A stretch of 64,000 nt of DNA. Source: Aliiruegeria sabulilitoris (lineage in GTDB: Bacteria > Pseudomonadota > Alphaproteobacteria > Rhodobacterales > Rhodobacteraceae). Below, piece by piece: positions 1-6,954 of the stretch. The notes beneath the pieces were generated by a model, which was not told where the DNA came from, made no database searches, and saw only the letters and a program-made list of their open reading frames with translations. Within the stretch, counting starts at the first letter, position 1. Each line of letters begins with the position of its first letter. Made by a program: the position numbers and the translations under genes. Location of the stretch: contig NZ_LOAS01000007.1 in the NCBI RefSeq assembly GCF_001558155.1, positions 1 through 64,000 of the forward strand, written 5' to 3'.

Positions 1-633
1 GACATACCAGCCATAGCCCCAGCCATAGTCGAGCGACCAGCCATATCCGACATACCAGCCGTAGTCCCAGCCATACCCGGTGGTCCAGCCATAGTCGGTG
101 TACCAGCCGTAGTCCCAGCCGATGTTCCAGCCGTAGCTCCAGCCATATTGCCAGCCGAAGTTCCAGTACCAGCCGTAGTCCCAGCCGTAGTACCAGCCGT
201 AATCCCAGCCATAGAACCAGCCCCAATCCCAGGTCCAGCCCCAGCCATAGTTCCAGCCATACATCCAGCCGTAGTCGTAATCCCAGCCATAGCCATAGTA
301 CCAGCCGTACTGCCAACCATAGTCATAGGTCCAGCCGTAGCTGTAGTTCCAGCCATAGAGCCAGCCGTAGTCGTATGACCAGCCATAGCCGTAATACCAG
401 CCATATTGCCAGCCATAGTCATATATCCAGCCGGACTGATAGTGCCAGCCGTACTGCCAGCCCCAGTCATAGGTCCACCCGTAGGTGTAGTTCCAGCCAT
501 AAAGCCAGCTGTAGTCGTAGACCCAGCCATAGGTCCACCCGTACTGCCAGCCATAGTCGTAGACCCAGCCATAGTCATAATACCAGCCATAATCCCAATG
601 GCCGCCGTAATCCCAATGCCAACCGTATGCCAC
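1..633 (-). CDS. Tyr/Gly/Trp (YGW) repeat protein, 3' end outside the window
   Basis: Reading leftwards from a GTG at 633 gives 211 codons with no stop before the window edge. The start is chosen because GGGAGG (642-647) lies 8 nt upstream; an in-frame ATG at 666 has no such site and a stop at 676-678 closes the frame. No signal peptide or known domain is seen. The protein is built almost wholly of XYGW and XYDYGW units (QYGW, LYGW, SYDYGW). From residue 3 on, nearly every odd residue is Tyr or Trp; exceptions include Gly11, Ser67, Phe159 and a few I/T/V/L after 170. Such alternation would place all aromatic rings on one face of a beta strand. Function is unknown. The opposite strand is also open in places because of the repeat, but lacks an equally good start, so the minus frame is preferred. 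Confidence 0.7.
   Translation of the reverse strand, partial: MAYGWHWDYGGHWDYGWYYDYGWVYDYGWQYGWTYGWVYDYSWLYGWNYTYGWTYDWGWQYGWHYQSGWIYDYGWQYGWYYGYGWSYDYGWLYGWNYSYGWTYDYGWQYGWYYGYGWDYDYGWMYGWNYGWGWTWDWGWFYGWDYGWYYGWDYGWYWNFGWQYGWSYGWNIGWDYGWYTDYGWTTGYGWDYGWYVGYGWSLDYGWGYGWYV
217..546 (-). repeat. 96-bp higher-order tandem repeat inside the YGW gene
   Basis: Within the YGW frame the short units form a longer register: QYGW, YYGYGW, xYDYGW, xYGW, NYxYGW, T(Y/W)D(Y/W)GW, which is 32 residues or 96 bp. Two full copies lie at 313-408 (residues 76-107) and 217-312 (residues 108-139). A 30-residue variant lies at 457-546 (residues 30-59), followed by a partial unit (residues 60-75). This suggests growth by tandem duplication of about 96 bp. 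Confidence 0.7.
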
Positions 634-887
634 TTCTTGTTCCTCCCGCAGAGTTCGCACGCCCATGCACAGCGATCATATCAGGTATTCGCAATTTTAA
701 CCATGTTTCGGCTTGTCGCGGATACCGGGTTTATTGCGAAAATACCCATGTTTTCATGTCTGATTTGGCCTTTGGGGGTGGTCCGGGCGCCGCGCGGCAG
801 AAATGTTGGATATCTCCGCATCCGTAGGGCGATTCCCTCAGTGAAGACATCGCTCTGAAAGCGACCCTTCCGGACCCGGATTCGGGC
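634..887. other. Intergenic region upstream of the YGW gene
   Basis: No gene is seen. On the minus strand a TATGAT hexamer near 676-683 lies about 45 nt upstream of the GTG start and could be a -10 element, but no convincing -35 hexamer is paired with it. The minus-strand phnM-type gene ends at 888, so the YGW gene could also be reached by read-through. Confidence 0.3.
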
Positions 888-2069
888 CTATTCGGCGGCC
901 ATCGCCAGTTGGCGCGGGCCGGCAGCGAACCTGCGAGCGGCGCCGTGGCCCAGATAGGTCAGCACACCGCCCGAGATCGTCATCTCGATGGCCCGTGTCT
1001 CTTCGTTGACGGCGATCATATCTGCACGGCGGCCGAAATCGAGGTTGCCACGGTCATACAGGCGGAGGATCTCGGCCGGCCCGGCGGAAATCATCGCCCA
1101 GGCGCGGGGCAGGTCGCAGATGCCGCGATCCACCAGCGTCCAGGCCGCCCGGGCGAGGGCCGGGTAATAGTAATCGGAAGCCAACGCGTCGCAGAGCCTT
1201 TGCGAGACCAGGTCCGTTGCGCGCATTTCGCCCGACTGGCTGCCGCCGTGCAGGACATTGGGCGCGCCCAGGATCACCGGGTCGTTCGTCGCCTTGGCGG
1301 CAGCGGCGGCGGGGCGCGTGGTGGGGAATTCGGCGATGGAGGCGCCGATCATCGAAAAGGTCTCGCGCGTCTCGCCATCGGGGTCGCCATGGCTGCCGTA
1401 GCACAGGCCCAACATGTCGAACGCTTCGGCCAGCCGGCACAGGTGGCGCGGCACCTGGTGACGGCGCGATAGCATCTCTTCGACCACCACCATGTGCTGC
1501 TCCGGGGTGCGCCCCTCGCGCCGGGCCCGGTGGGCGAATTCTTCGGGCCTGCTCCGGGCCTGCTCCAGCGCTTCGTCGAGGTGGTTGTTGAAGACCACGT
1601 AATCCACGCCATGGCGCCGGATCGCGGCGAGCATCCGCTCCGCGCTGTCGATCATGTGGGTTTCGCAGCGCAATTGCACATGCAGGTCCGTGCCCATGTG
1701 CGGGCGATAGGCGCTCAGGGCCTCCAGGATACGTTCGGCGGAATCGGGCCCGCGGAAGCCGCCCTCCCACGACCATGAGACGGCCAGCCAGGCGGTGGTC
1801 ACCCCGTTGACGCCGGCGTCGCGATCGACCGAACCCAGGCCGATGGATGGATCGAAACACGCGTTCGGGCGGGGGGCGATATGGCGCTCTAGGGCGTCGC
1901 CATGCAGGTCGATGATCCCCGGCAGCAGCAGGTAGCCGCGCATGTCCACCGCGGGCAGGGGGCCTTTGGTGATCCGGCCGTCTGCAACCGCCAGGGAGCG
2001 GCGCTGAAGCTCGCCGTCACGGAGGATTTGTGCGCCGGTGAAGCGCACAGGGGGAAGAGCCGCCTGCAT
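888..2069 (-). CDS. PhnM-type metal-dependent hydrolase, first paralogue
   Basis: A 393-residue amidohydrolase-superfamily protein resembling PhnM, the alpha-D-ribose 1-methylphosphonate 5-triphosphate diphosphatase of the C-P lyase pathway. Visible family marks are LLLPGIIDLHGDALERHIAP at about residues 47-66, with the HxD-type metal site, AEFPTTRPAAAAA near 250 and GAPNVLHGGSQSG near 270. It is slightly longer than classical PhnM and its first metal motif reads DLHGDALERH, not ELHTDNLERH as in the second copy at 5077. It lies beside fragments of phnJ, phnK and phnL. With the lyase core gone, it may act on another substrate; that is inference. Confidence 0.75.
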   Translation of the reverse strand: MQAALPPVRFTGAQILRDGELQRRSLAVADGRITKGPLPAVDMRGYLLLPGIIDLHGDALERHIAPRPNACFDPSIGLGSVDRDAGVNGVTTAWLAVSWSWEGGFRGPDSAERILEALSAYRPHMGTDLHVQLRCETHMIDSAERMLAAIRRHGVDYVVFNNHLDEALEQARSRPEEFAHRARREGRTPEQHMVVVEEMLSRRHQVPRHLCRLAEAFDMLGLCYGSHGDPDGETRETFSMIGASIAEFPTTRPAAAAAKATNDPVILGAPNVLHGGSQSGEMRATDLVSQRLCDALASDYYYPALARAAWTLVDRGICDLPRAWAMISAGPAEILRLYDRGNLDFGRRADMIAVNEETRAIEMTISGGVLTYLGHGAARRFAAGPRQLAMAAE

Positions 2070-2416
2070 GGATATACTCGGGGTAACTGCCGCTGTCTGT
2101 CCGGTGGGGATACAAAAACTCTGTATCGCGCATATGACATCGACTGCGGTTTTCCGGATTTATTCTCGATTGACGGTATGTGGTGCGCGACGGACCGGCC
2201 GCTCACGCGCCGTCGTCGTGCAGCGTCCGTGTCAGGCGGTCGCCGGCAAACCGGGCGTGGCCATAGTCTACCGGCGTGCCGGCCGGGGCGACATTGACCG
2301 AGCGACCGATTGCGACCCGGTGCGGGACTGGGGGAGTACGATCCTGGGGCGGCAGCGCGGAGCGCGGAATTCGTACTTGCCCAGGCCGACAATCAAAGGT
2401 GGGAGAGGTTCGCGGC
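2070..2416. other. Intergenic region without a supported gene
   Basis: No frame with an initiation codon and coding character was found. On the minus strand an open stretch ending at a stop at 2203-2205 has coding-like third positions over roughly 75 codons but no ATG, GTG or TTG start with a ribosome site. It may be a remnant of a lost gene. I do not recognise its product. Confidence 0.3.
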
Positions 2417-2557
2417 TCAGTCGCGCGTGTCGATCAGCCAGCCGCCGGGGCCGGCGATCTCGTCCGGCAGGACGATCACGAGGGTTTCGTGGATCAGGCA
2501 GCAGGCGAGAAAAGACAGGATCACCTCGCCGACCGTGATCTGGGAAAACCATTCCAT
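2417..2557 (-). CDS. 46-residue small protein, possibly membrane-associated
   Basis: A short minus-strand gene starts at an ATG preceded by a near-perfect AAGGAGG six nucleotides upstream, which is the main reason for calling it. The product begins MEWFSQITVGEVILSFLACC and has a hydrophobic stretch over about residues 8-33, interrupted by charged residues (Glu11, His23, Glu24), then a polar Asp/Gly-rich tail ending DTRD. It may be peripheral or weakly membrane-inserted. It sits between the phnM paralogue and the phnJ fragment. No family is recognised. Confidence 0.5.
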   Translation of the reverse strand: MEWFSQITVGEVILSFLACCLIHETLVIVLPDEIAGPGGWLIDTRD

Positions 2558-2613
2558 GGAAACCTCCTTGACCGCTTGCGCCCGAAGAACTCGCATCGAA
2601 TTGGGGCAGACTC

Positions 2614-2802
2614 ATGACGAGTGAAGGTCAAAAAGATTACCATTTTCCTTATCAGCACGAGCAGACGCAGCGGATGATCCGCCAGGCGCTGCTCGACGGT
2701 CTGGCCATTCCAGCGCGAAGGCTGCGTCTTTCCTGGAGAAAATCGCAAAATCGGTGCGTATCAGGAGCCGGGCGCGTTTACAGCAAGTTCCGAGGGAATT
2801 GA
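2614..2802 (+). pseudogene. phnJ: phnJ fragment (N-terminal about 33 residues)
   Basis: The first 33 codons encode a recognisable PhnJ start: after an MTSEGQKDYH lead come EQTQRMIRQALLDGLAIP, matching the conserved PhnJ N-terminus (EQTKRMIRRAILKAVAIP in E. coli, recalled from the family). After the AIP the reading continues into unrelated sequence and stops at 2802. The radical-SAM cysteine cluster and the rest of the roughly 290-residue enzyme are absent. PhnJ breaks the carbon-phosphorus bond, so this locus cannot make that enzyme. The phnK relic begins almost immediately downstream, as in intact operons. Confidence 0.75.
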
Positions 2803-2805
2803 GTC

Positions 2806-3093
2806 CTGACGCCGCTGTGGTCTGTTCGAAAGATCGACAAGCGGTACGGCGCGCGGATCGGCTGCACCGTGGTGTTCTTTGATCTCCATACCGGCGAGGT
2901 TCTGTTCGACACACGCGCCGAGGGATTGCGCGACACGGTGAGCCTGCCGGAGCGGAAGCGGCAGGTGCTGGCGTTTCGGTCGATGGTGATGAAGCAAGGG
3001 CGCGTTGGAGAGGCGGGTTTGACAGATCAGGTGCTTGACGATCCGCAGCATGGTTATACGCACATACGGGTATCTTCCGTTCTGCAGGTCTGA
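2806..3093 (+). pseudogene. phnK: phnK relic with large internal deletion
   Basis: The first part reads LTPLWSVRKIDKRYGARIG followed by FDLHTGEVL, the start of an ABC ATPase of PhnK type. The last part reads VMKQGRVGEAGLTDQVLDDP through SSVLQV, the typical PhnK C-terminus. The roughly 150 residues that should lie between them, including Walker A, the signature motif and Walker B, are missing; about 25 unrelated codons join the two ends. The expected start codon is CTG, not ATG. PhnK is an accessory ATPase of the C-P lyase complex. The stop lies 3 nt before corA. Confidence 0.75.
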
Positions 3094-3096
3094 CCC

Positions 3097-4059
3097 ATGT
3101 TGCATGCCTTCCGCCTTTCGCAAAACGACATCCTTGCCCTCGACTCCCCGCCGGAGGGGCTCGATGAGGCCATCTGGATCGATCTTTTCGTTCCGAGCCC
3201 GGCAGAGGTCGAGACGGTGGAGGCGTTGGGCATGGCGGTGCCGGCGCAGGAGGACATGGAGGAGCTGCAGCTCTCCAGCCGGCTCTATCGGATCGGGGCA
3301 ACCAAATACATGACGGTGGTCCTGCCGGGGCTGTCGAGCGATGGGCGTCGCCTCTCGCGGCCGCTCTGCCTGGTGCTGGCGCCCGAGCGGCTGCTGACGG
3401 TGCGCTACCATGCGCCGGAGGCGTTGGCGGTCTTCCCCGAACGCGCCGCGCGCAGCGGTGCTGGCTGCGGCTCGCCGCTCCGGCTCTGTCTGGGGCTGAT
3501 CGAGGAGATGGTCGACGAGCTGTCCGATACGATGGAGGAGATCGGCCGCTCGCTAGATGCCACCTCGGTGGAGGTTTTCGATGGAGGGCGGCTGAACCGC
3601 AGCGTGACATTGCAGCGCGCTCTGGAGGTGACGGGGCGTTTCGGGGTGCGCATCGCCGCGGTGCGCCAGTCGCTCCTGACCCTCGCACGGGCACTGAACT
3701 ATCTCGAACAATTTCCCACCGAGGCAGAGGATGCCAAGGAAATAAAACGACTGGTGGCCGGTCAGGCGCGCGATGTCGCCGCGCTGGAGGTGCACGCCGA
3801 TCACCTTGCGTCGCGGGCCTCGGTGGTGACCGACGCGACCCTCGGCATGATCAGCCTGGAGCAGAACAAGTCGGTCTCGATGCTCTCGGCGCTGGTCGCC
3901 CTCTTCGCCCCGGCCATGCTGATCTCCTCGATCTACGGGATGAATTTCACATGGATGCCGGAGCTTGACAGCAAATGGGGCTTTGCCCTCGCGCTAGGGG
4001 GCATGGGGGTCTCGGGTATCGCGACGTTTCTCTTCTTCAAGAAACGCGGCTGGATGTGA
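3097..4059 (+). CDS. corA: CorA-family magnesium/divalent cation transporter
   Basis: A 320-residue inner-membrane channel of the CorA family. The long N-terminal cytoplasmic domain is followed by two C-terminal membrane helices. The first ends in the signature YGMNF at about residues 278-282, and the last reads through ALGGMGVSGIATFLFF to the basic tail KKRGWM. Length is normal for the family. There is no strong ribosome site before the ATG. The gene is wedged between the phnK relic (3 nt upstream) and the phnL relic (22 nt downstream), so it may have replaced part of the old operon or been captured during its loss. Confidence 0.9.
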   Translation: MLHAFRLSQNDILALDSPPEGLDEAIWIDLFVPSPAEVETVEALGMAVPAQEDMEELQLSSRLYRIGATKYMTVVLPGLSSDGRRLSRPLCLVLAPERLLTVRYHAPEALAVFPERAARSGAGCGSPLRLCLGLIEEMVDELSDTMEEIGRSLDATSVEVFDGGRLNRSVTLQRALEVTGRFGVRIAAVRQSLLTLARALNYLEQFPTEAEDAKEIKRLVAGQARDVAALEVHADHLASRASVVTDATLGMISLEQNKSVSMLSALVALFAPAMLISSIYGMNFTWMPELDSKWGFALALGGMGVSGIATFLFFKKRGWM

Positions 4060-4081
4060 GGCCGGACGCGGGAAGCCGGGA

Positions 4082-4201
4082 ATGATCGAACTTAAGAACG
4101 TGGCCGTAGGCTTCACGCTTCGCAACCGAGGCGCGGCAGTGGTCCCGGTGGCGCGCTTGAAACCTCGGGGTGAGCTTGAATATCGTTTGTTAGTAATTTG
4201 A
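4082..4201 (+). pseudogene. phnL: phnL fragment (N-terminal about 26 residues)
   Basis: Starting at an ATG, the sequence reads MIELKNVAVGFTLRNRG then AAVVPVARL, which fits the start of PhnL (MI-x-NV-x-K-x-F-x-LH-x-G-x-PV in the family). After this it runs through 13 unrelated codons to a TGA. The Walker A motif and everything after it are missing. Together with the phnJ and phnK relics it gives the order J-K-L of a normal C-P lyase operon, interrupted by corA. Confidence 0.65.
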
Positions 4202-4315
4202 TATAAATAAATTTTTTGTTTTTGGGTTGTGTGCCTCTGAGCACGCGTTGGCCGAGTGGCTAGCAGCGAGTGACGGCAGCCGCAACAGCGCGACGCGCGC
4301 CTTTCCGTGCGGGGG

Positions 4316-5005
4316 TCAGCCGGAGAGCGTGTAGCGATGCAGGTGATGGAAACGCCCGTCCTGCCCTTCGCCGAAGAGGCAGATTTCGCGGATGCGGAAG
4401 GGGCGCGGCAGCAGCGGCTCTACGACGGGACGCAGGCGCTCGGCCACGGCGTCGGTCAGTGTCTCGGGCAGATTGCCCGAGAGCGTCAGGTGAAAGAGGA
4501 ATTCTTCCATGACATAGGGGTAGCCCCATTGCTGCAGCAGCACTTCCTGCCGCGCAGAGAGGCCGGGTTTGCGGCGACGGGCGAGCTCGTCTTCCTCGGG
4601 GGCGGCGCGGAAGCCGTCCAGCGCCTCGACCAGGCGGGCGGCCAGAAGCGCGAGCTGGGTTGTGTCGCCTTCGGGCACAAGGGCAAGGAAGCCGCCGATG
4701 CGGGCGAGTTTCAGCCCGTCGAGCAGAACCGGCGGCAGAGTCGTCGCGAGCGCCTCGGTAGCGTTGTGCAGTTCAGCGACGTCGAAGCCGGGCTTGAGCG
4801 TAAAGGGTGGCTTGAGCGTGCCGTGAAAGCCGTATTTGCGCGGCGTCTCGGTGATTTCGGCAACCGGCAGCGGCAGGCCGGGCAGGGCGGGATGCGCCAC
4901 GCGTTTCCCGTTGCGGGGATCCCATCCAAGCCAGGCGGCGCCAAAATCGGCCAGCGGCCCGGCCGGCGGCGCGTAAAAGAGTGCGTAACGCGTGAATCCA
5001 TCCAT
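4316..5005 (-). CDS. DUF1045 protein, putative 2H phosphoesterase
   Basis: A 229-residue protein of the DUF1045 family, which is found next to C-P lyase genes in many proteobacteria. Two H-x-T motifs are visible, HGT near residue 46 and HLT near residue 168, the pattern of 2H phosphoesterases that act on cyclic phosphates or 2',3'/1,2 esters. The start at 5005 (MDGFTRYALFY) is preferred to the ATG at 5020 because AGGAGG sits 6 nt before it. It is divergent from phnM (72 nt apart). It may process cyclic ribose phosphates of the phosphonate pathway; that is inference. Confidence 0.8.
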   Translation of the reverse strand: MDGFTRYALFYAPPAGPLADFGAAWLGWDPRNGKRVAHPALPGLPLPVAEITETPRKYGFHGTLKPPFTLKPGFDVAELHNATEALATTLPPVLLDGLKLARIGGFLALVPEGDTTQLALLAARLVEALDGFRAAPEEDELARRRKPGLSARQEVLLQQWGYPYVMEEFLFHLTLSGNLPETLTDAVAERLRPVVEPLLPRPFRIREICLFGEGQDGRFHHLHRYTLSG

Positions 5006-5076
5006 GACATGCCTCCTCATGCGCGCCTAGCATAGAGCGGCCCGCACGGCGAGAGCAGACAGACCGGAGACGGCAG

Positions 5077-6216
5077 ATGAACGAGACTATCCTGGCCAAT
5101 GCAGAGCTGGTTCTGCCCGACGAGGTGGTGACCGGCAGCCTGCGGATCGCCGGCGGGCGGATTGTCGAGATCGGGCAGGGCGCGGCAGTGCCGGCAGGTG
5201 CGCTGGACTGCGAGGGCGACATGGTGATGCCCGGTCTGATCGAGTTGCACACCGATAACCTTGAGCGCCACATCCAGCCCCGGCCAAAGGTCGACTGGCC
5301 GCATGCAGCCGCGATGATCGCGCATGATGGCGAATTGGCCAGTGTCGGTATCACCACCGTCTTCGACGCGATGCGGGTTGGCTCGGTGCTGGGCGCGCGC
5401 ACGGATTACCGGGCCTATGCGCGCCAGTTGGCGACCGAGATGCTGCAGCTGCGCGCCTCGGGGGCGCTCAGGATCAGCCATTTCCTGCATTTGCGGGCCG
5501 AGGTCTGTTCACAGACGCTGGTGCAGGAAATGGCAGAGTTCGGGCCGCAGGACCGGGTTGGGATCGTCAGCCTGATGGACCACACCCCGGGCCAGCGGCA
5601 GTTCCGGGACCTGTCCAAGCTGAAGGCCTATGTTCAGGGCAAGCACGGGCTTTCGGACGACGGGTTCGAAGAGCATGTCGTGCATATGAAGGGTCTGCGA
5701 GAGAAATACGGCGCGCTGCATGAACGCGTCGCCGTGGAGGAAGCGCGCCGCTACGTCGCGGTGCTGGCCAGCCATGACGACACGCTCGCGGATCATGTCG
5801 AGACCTCGGCCGCGCAAGGCGTGCGGCTGGCGGAGTTTCCGACCACGCGGGCGGCGGCGGCTGCCTGCCACGAGCGGGGAATCGCGGTGATGATGGGGGC
5901 ACCGAACCTCATCAGGGGCGGCAGCCATTCCGGCAACGTCGCCGCGCAGGACCTCGCGGAGGCCGATCTGCTCGATATCCTGAGTTCCGATTACGTCCCT
6001 TCGGCGCTGCTGACGGCGGCGTTGATACTGGGGGATCTGTGGGGCGATGTCGCGCGCGCTGTGCGCACCGTCACCCGTGCGCCGGCGGACGTGGTCGACC
6101 TGCACGATCGTGGGCGGATCGAGATCGGCGCACGGGCGGACGTAATCCGGGTTCACCGTGTGGCTGGGGCCGGCGCCGTTCGCGGCAATTGGGTTGCAGG
6201 CCGCCGGGTCGGTTGA
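5077..6216 (+). CDS. phnM: PhnM, ribose methylphosphonate triphosphate diphosphatase
   Basis: A 379-residue amidohydrolase-superfamily enzyme matching PhnM, which removes diphosphate from alpha-D-ribose 1-methylphosphonate 5-triphosphate before C-P bond cleavage. Characteristic stretches are GLIELHTDNLERHIQPRP (residues about 55-72), SLMDHTPGQRQF near 166-177, AEFPTTRAAAAA near 252 and GAPNLIRGGSHSGN near 275-288. A GGAGA lies a few bases before the ATG. Its usual partners phnGHIJKL are absent or reduced to fragments here, so it may be an orphan, or the lyase may be encoded elsewhere. Confidence 0.9.
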   Translation: MNETILANAELVLPDEVVTGSLRIAGGRIVEIGQGAAVPAGALDCEGDMVMPGLIELHTDNLERHIQPRPKVDWPHAAAMIAHDGELASVGITTVFDAMRVGSVLGARTDYRAYARQLATEMLQLRASGALRISHFLHLRAEVCSQTLVQEMAEFGPQDRVGIVSLMDHTPGQRQFRDLSKLKAYVQGKHGLSDDGFEEHVVHMKGLREKYGALHERVAVEEARRYVAVLASHDDTLADHVETSAAQGVRLAEFPTTRAAAAACHERGIAVMMGAPNLIRGGSHSGNVAAQDLAEADLLDILSSDYVPSALLTAALILGDLWGDVARAVRTVTRAPADVVDLHDRGRIEIGARADVIRVHRVAGAGAVRGNWVAGRRVG

Positions 6217-6249
6217 TCCCAGCGGCCCGTGGCAGAAGACATGACGGGA

Positions 6250-6675
6250 TTAGAGACCGAACTGAACCTCCGTGCGGCTGCTGGGGGAGAGCGCCTGCAT
6301 GCAGTCCGGCGCGTCGCCCTGGGCGGCGGAGCATTCGGCGATGTCATTGACCAGCAGGCGTGAAATCTCGCTGCAGTCCTGTCCGGCGAGGTCGAATTGC
6401 ACGACCTTGGTCTTGCCGTCGCGCAGCGCGCCGAATTCAAGGATCAGCAGGCGGCCGACCGCGCCTTCGCCATCGAACACGGCAACTTCGAATGAGGCCG
6501 CTTGCAGGTCTGTACCGGTGGCGTTGCGGGCAACGTAGGTCAGCCTGCAGCCGGTCTCGACCGGTTTCAGACTGTTGAGTTCGAGCTCGAACTGCGGTTG
6601 CTGGGCGCTGGCCGGCGCTGTGGCAATTCCCGTGGCCATCGCCAGCCCAAGCGCAATTGCAGGTATCGATTTCAT
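6250..6675 (-). CDS. Small exported protein of unknown function
   Basis: A 141-residue protein with a clear Sec-type signal peptide (MKSIPAIALGLAMATGIATA, cleavage probably after PASA at residue 24). The mature part is predicted to be a beta-rich periplasmic domain with paired cysteines (Cys43, and later Cys101, Cys114, Cys125), which could form disulfides. Start is supported by GAAGGAAGGGG about 6 nt upstream. It is convergent with phnM, whose stop lies about 30 nt away. I do not recognise the family; similar short exported proteins occur in Rhodobacteraceae. Confidence 0.7.
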   Translation of the reverse strand: MKSIPAIALGLAMATGIATAPASAQQPQFELELNSLKPVETGCRLTYVARNATGTDLQAASFEVAVFDGEGAVGRLLILEFGALRDGKTKVVQFDLAGQDCSEISRLLVNDIAECSAAQGDAPDCMQALSPSSRTEVQFGL

Positions 6676-6954
6676 CGGACACGCCCCTTCCTTCGGCAAG
6701 TCGTTACGACAAATGGCTAACATGCGCATCGCCGGGCGCAAAGCCTCCCTTTTGCAAGCCCTGCGGCACGCCGCGGTGCGGCATTTTCGCCCGAGCGGCC
6801 AAAGCCCGCCGCTCACGCCGTTTTCGTTGCGTCGCGCAGGCTTTCCTTCAATTCCCCGACATGCAAAGTCCATATTGGGGAGAAATGTCGAATGGGCGGA
6901 TAACCGGATGCCGCCCTGTACCTGTTTCGGCACCCGCAATTCGGTAGGGATGGG

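Noticed and set aside
1-630. Short regularly spaced repeats resembling a CRISPR array
   Set aside because: Units are 12-18 bp, contiguous, with no unique spacers of constant length and no cas genes; the pattern is codon-level amino-acid repetition.
148-858. Rightward open frames in the repeat region (Pro/Ala/Val-rich and Ser/His/Arg-rich readings)
   Set aside because: They are the complement of the YGW repeat read in other frames, they break up at the repeat end, and none has a good ribosome site; the minus frame has a GTG with GGGAGG and no stop over 211 codons.
4241-4270. GCGTTGGCCGAGTGGCTAG looks like the start of a Ser/Leu tRNA
   Set aside because: No acceptor, anticodon or T arm can be completed downstream; chance similarity.
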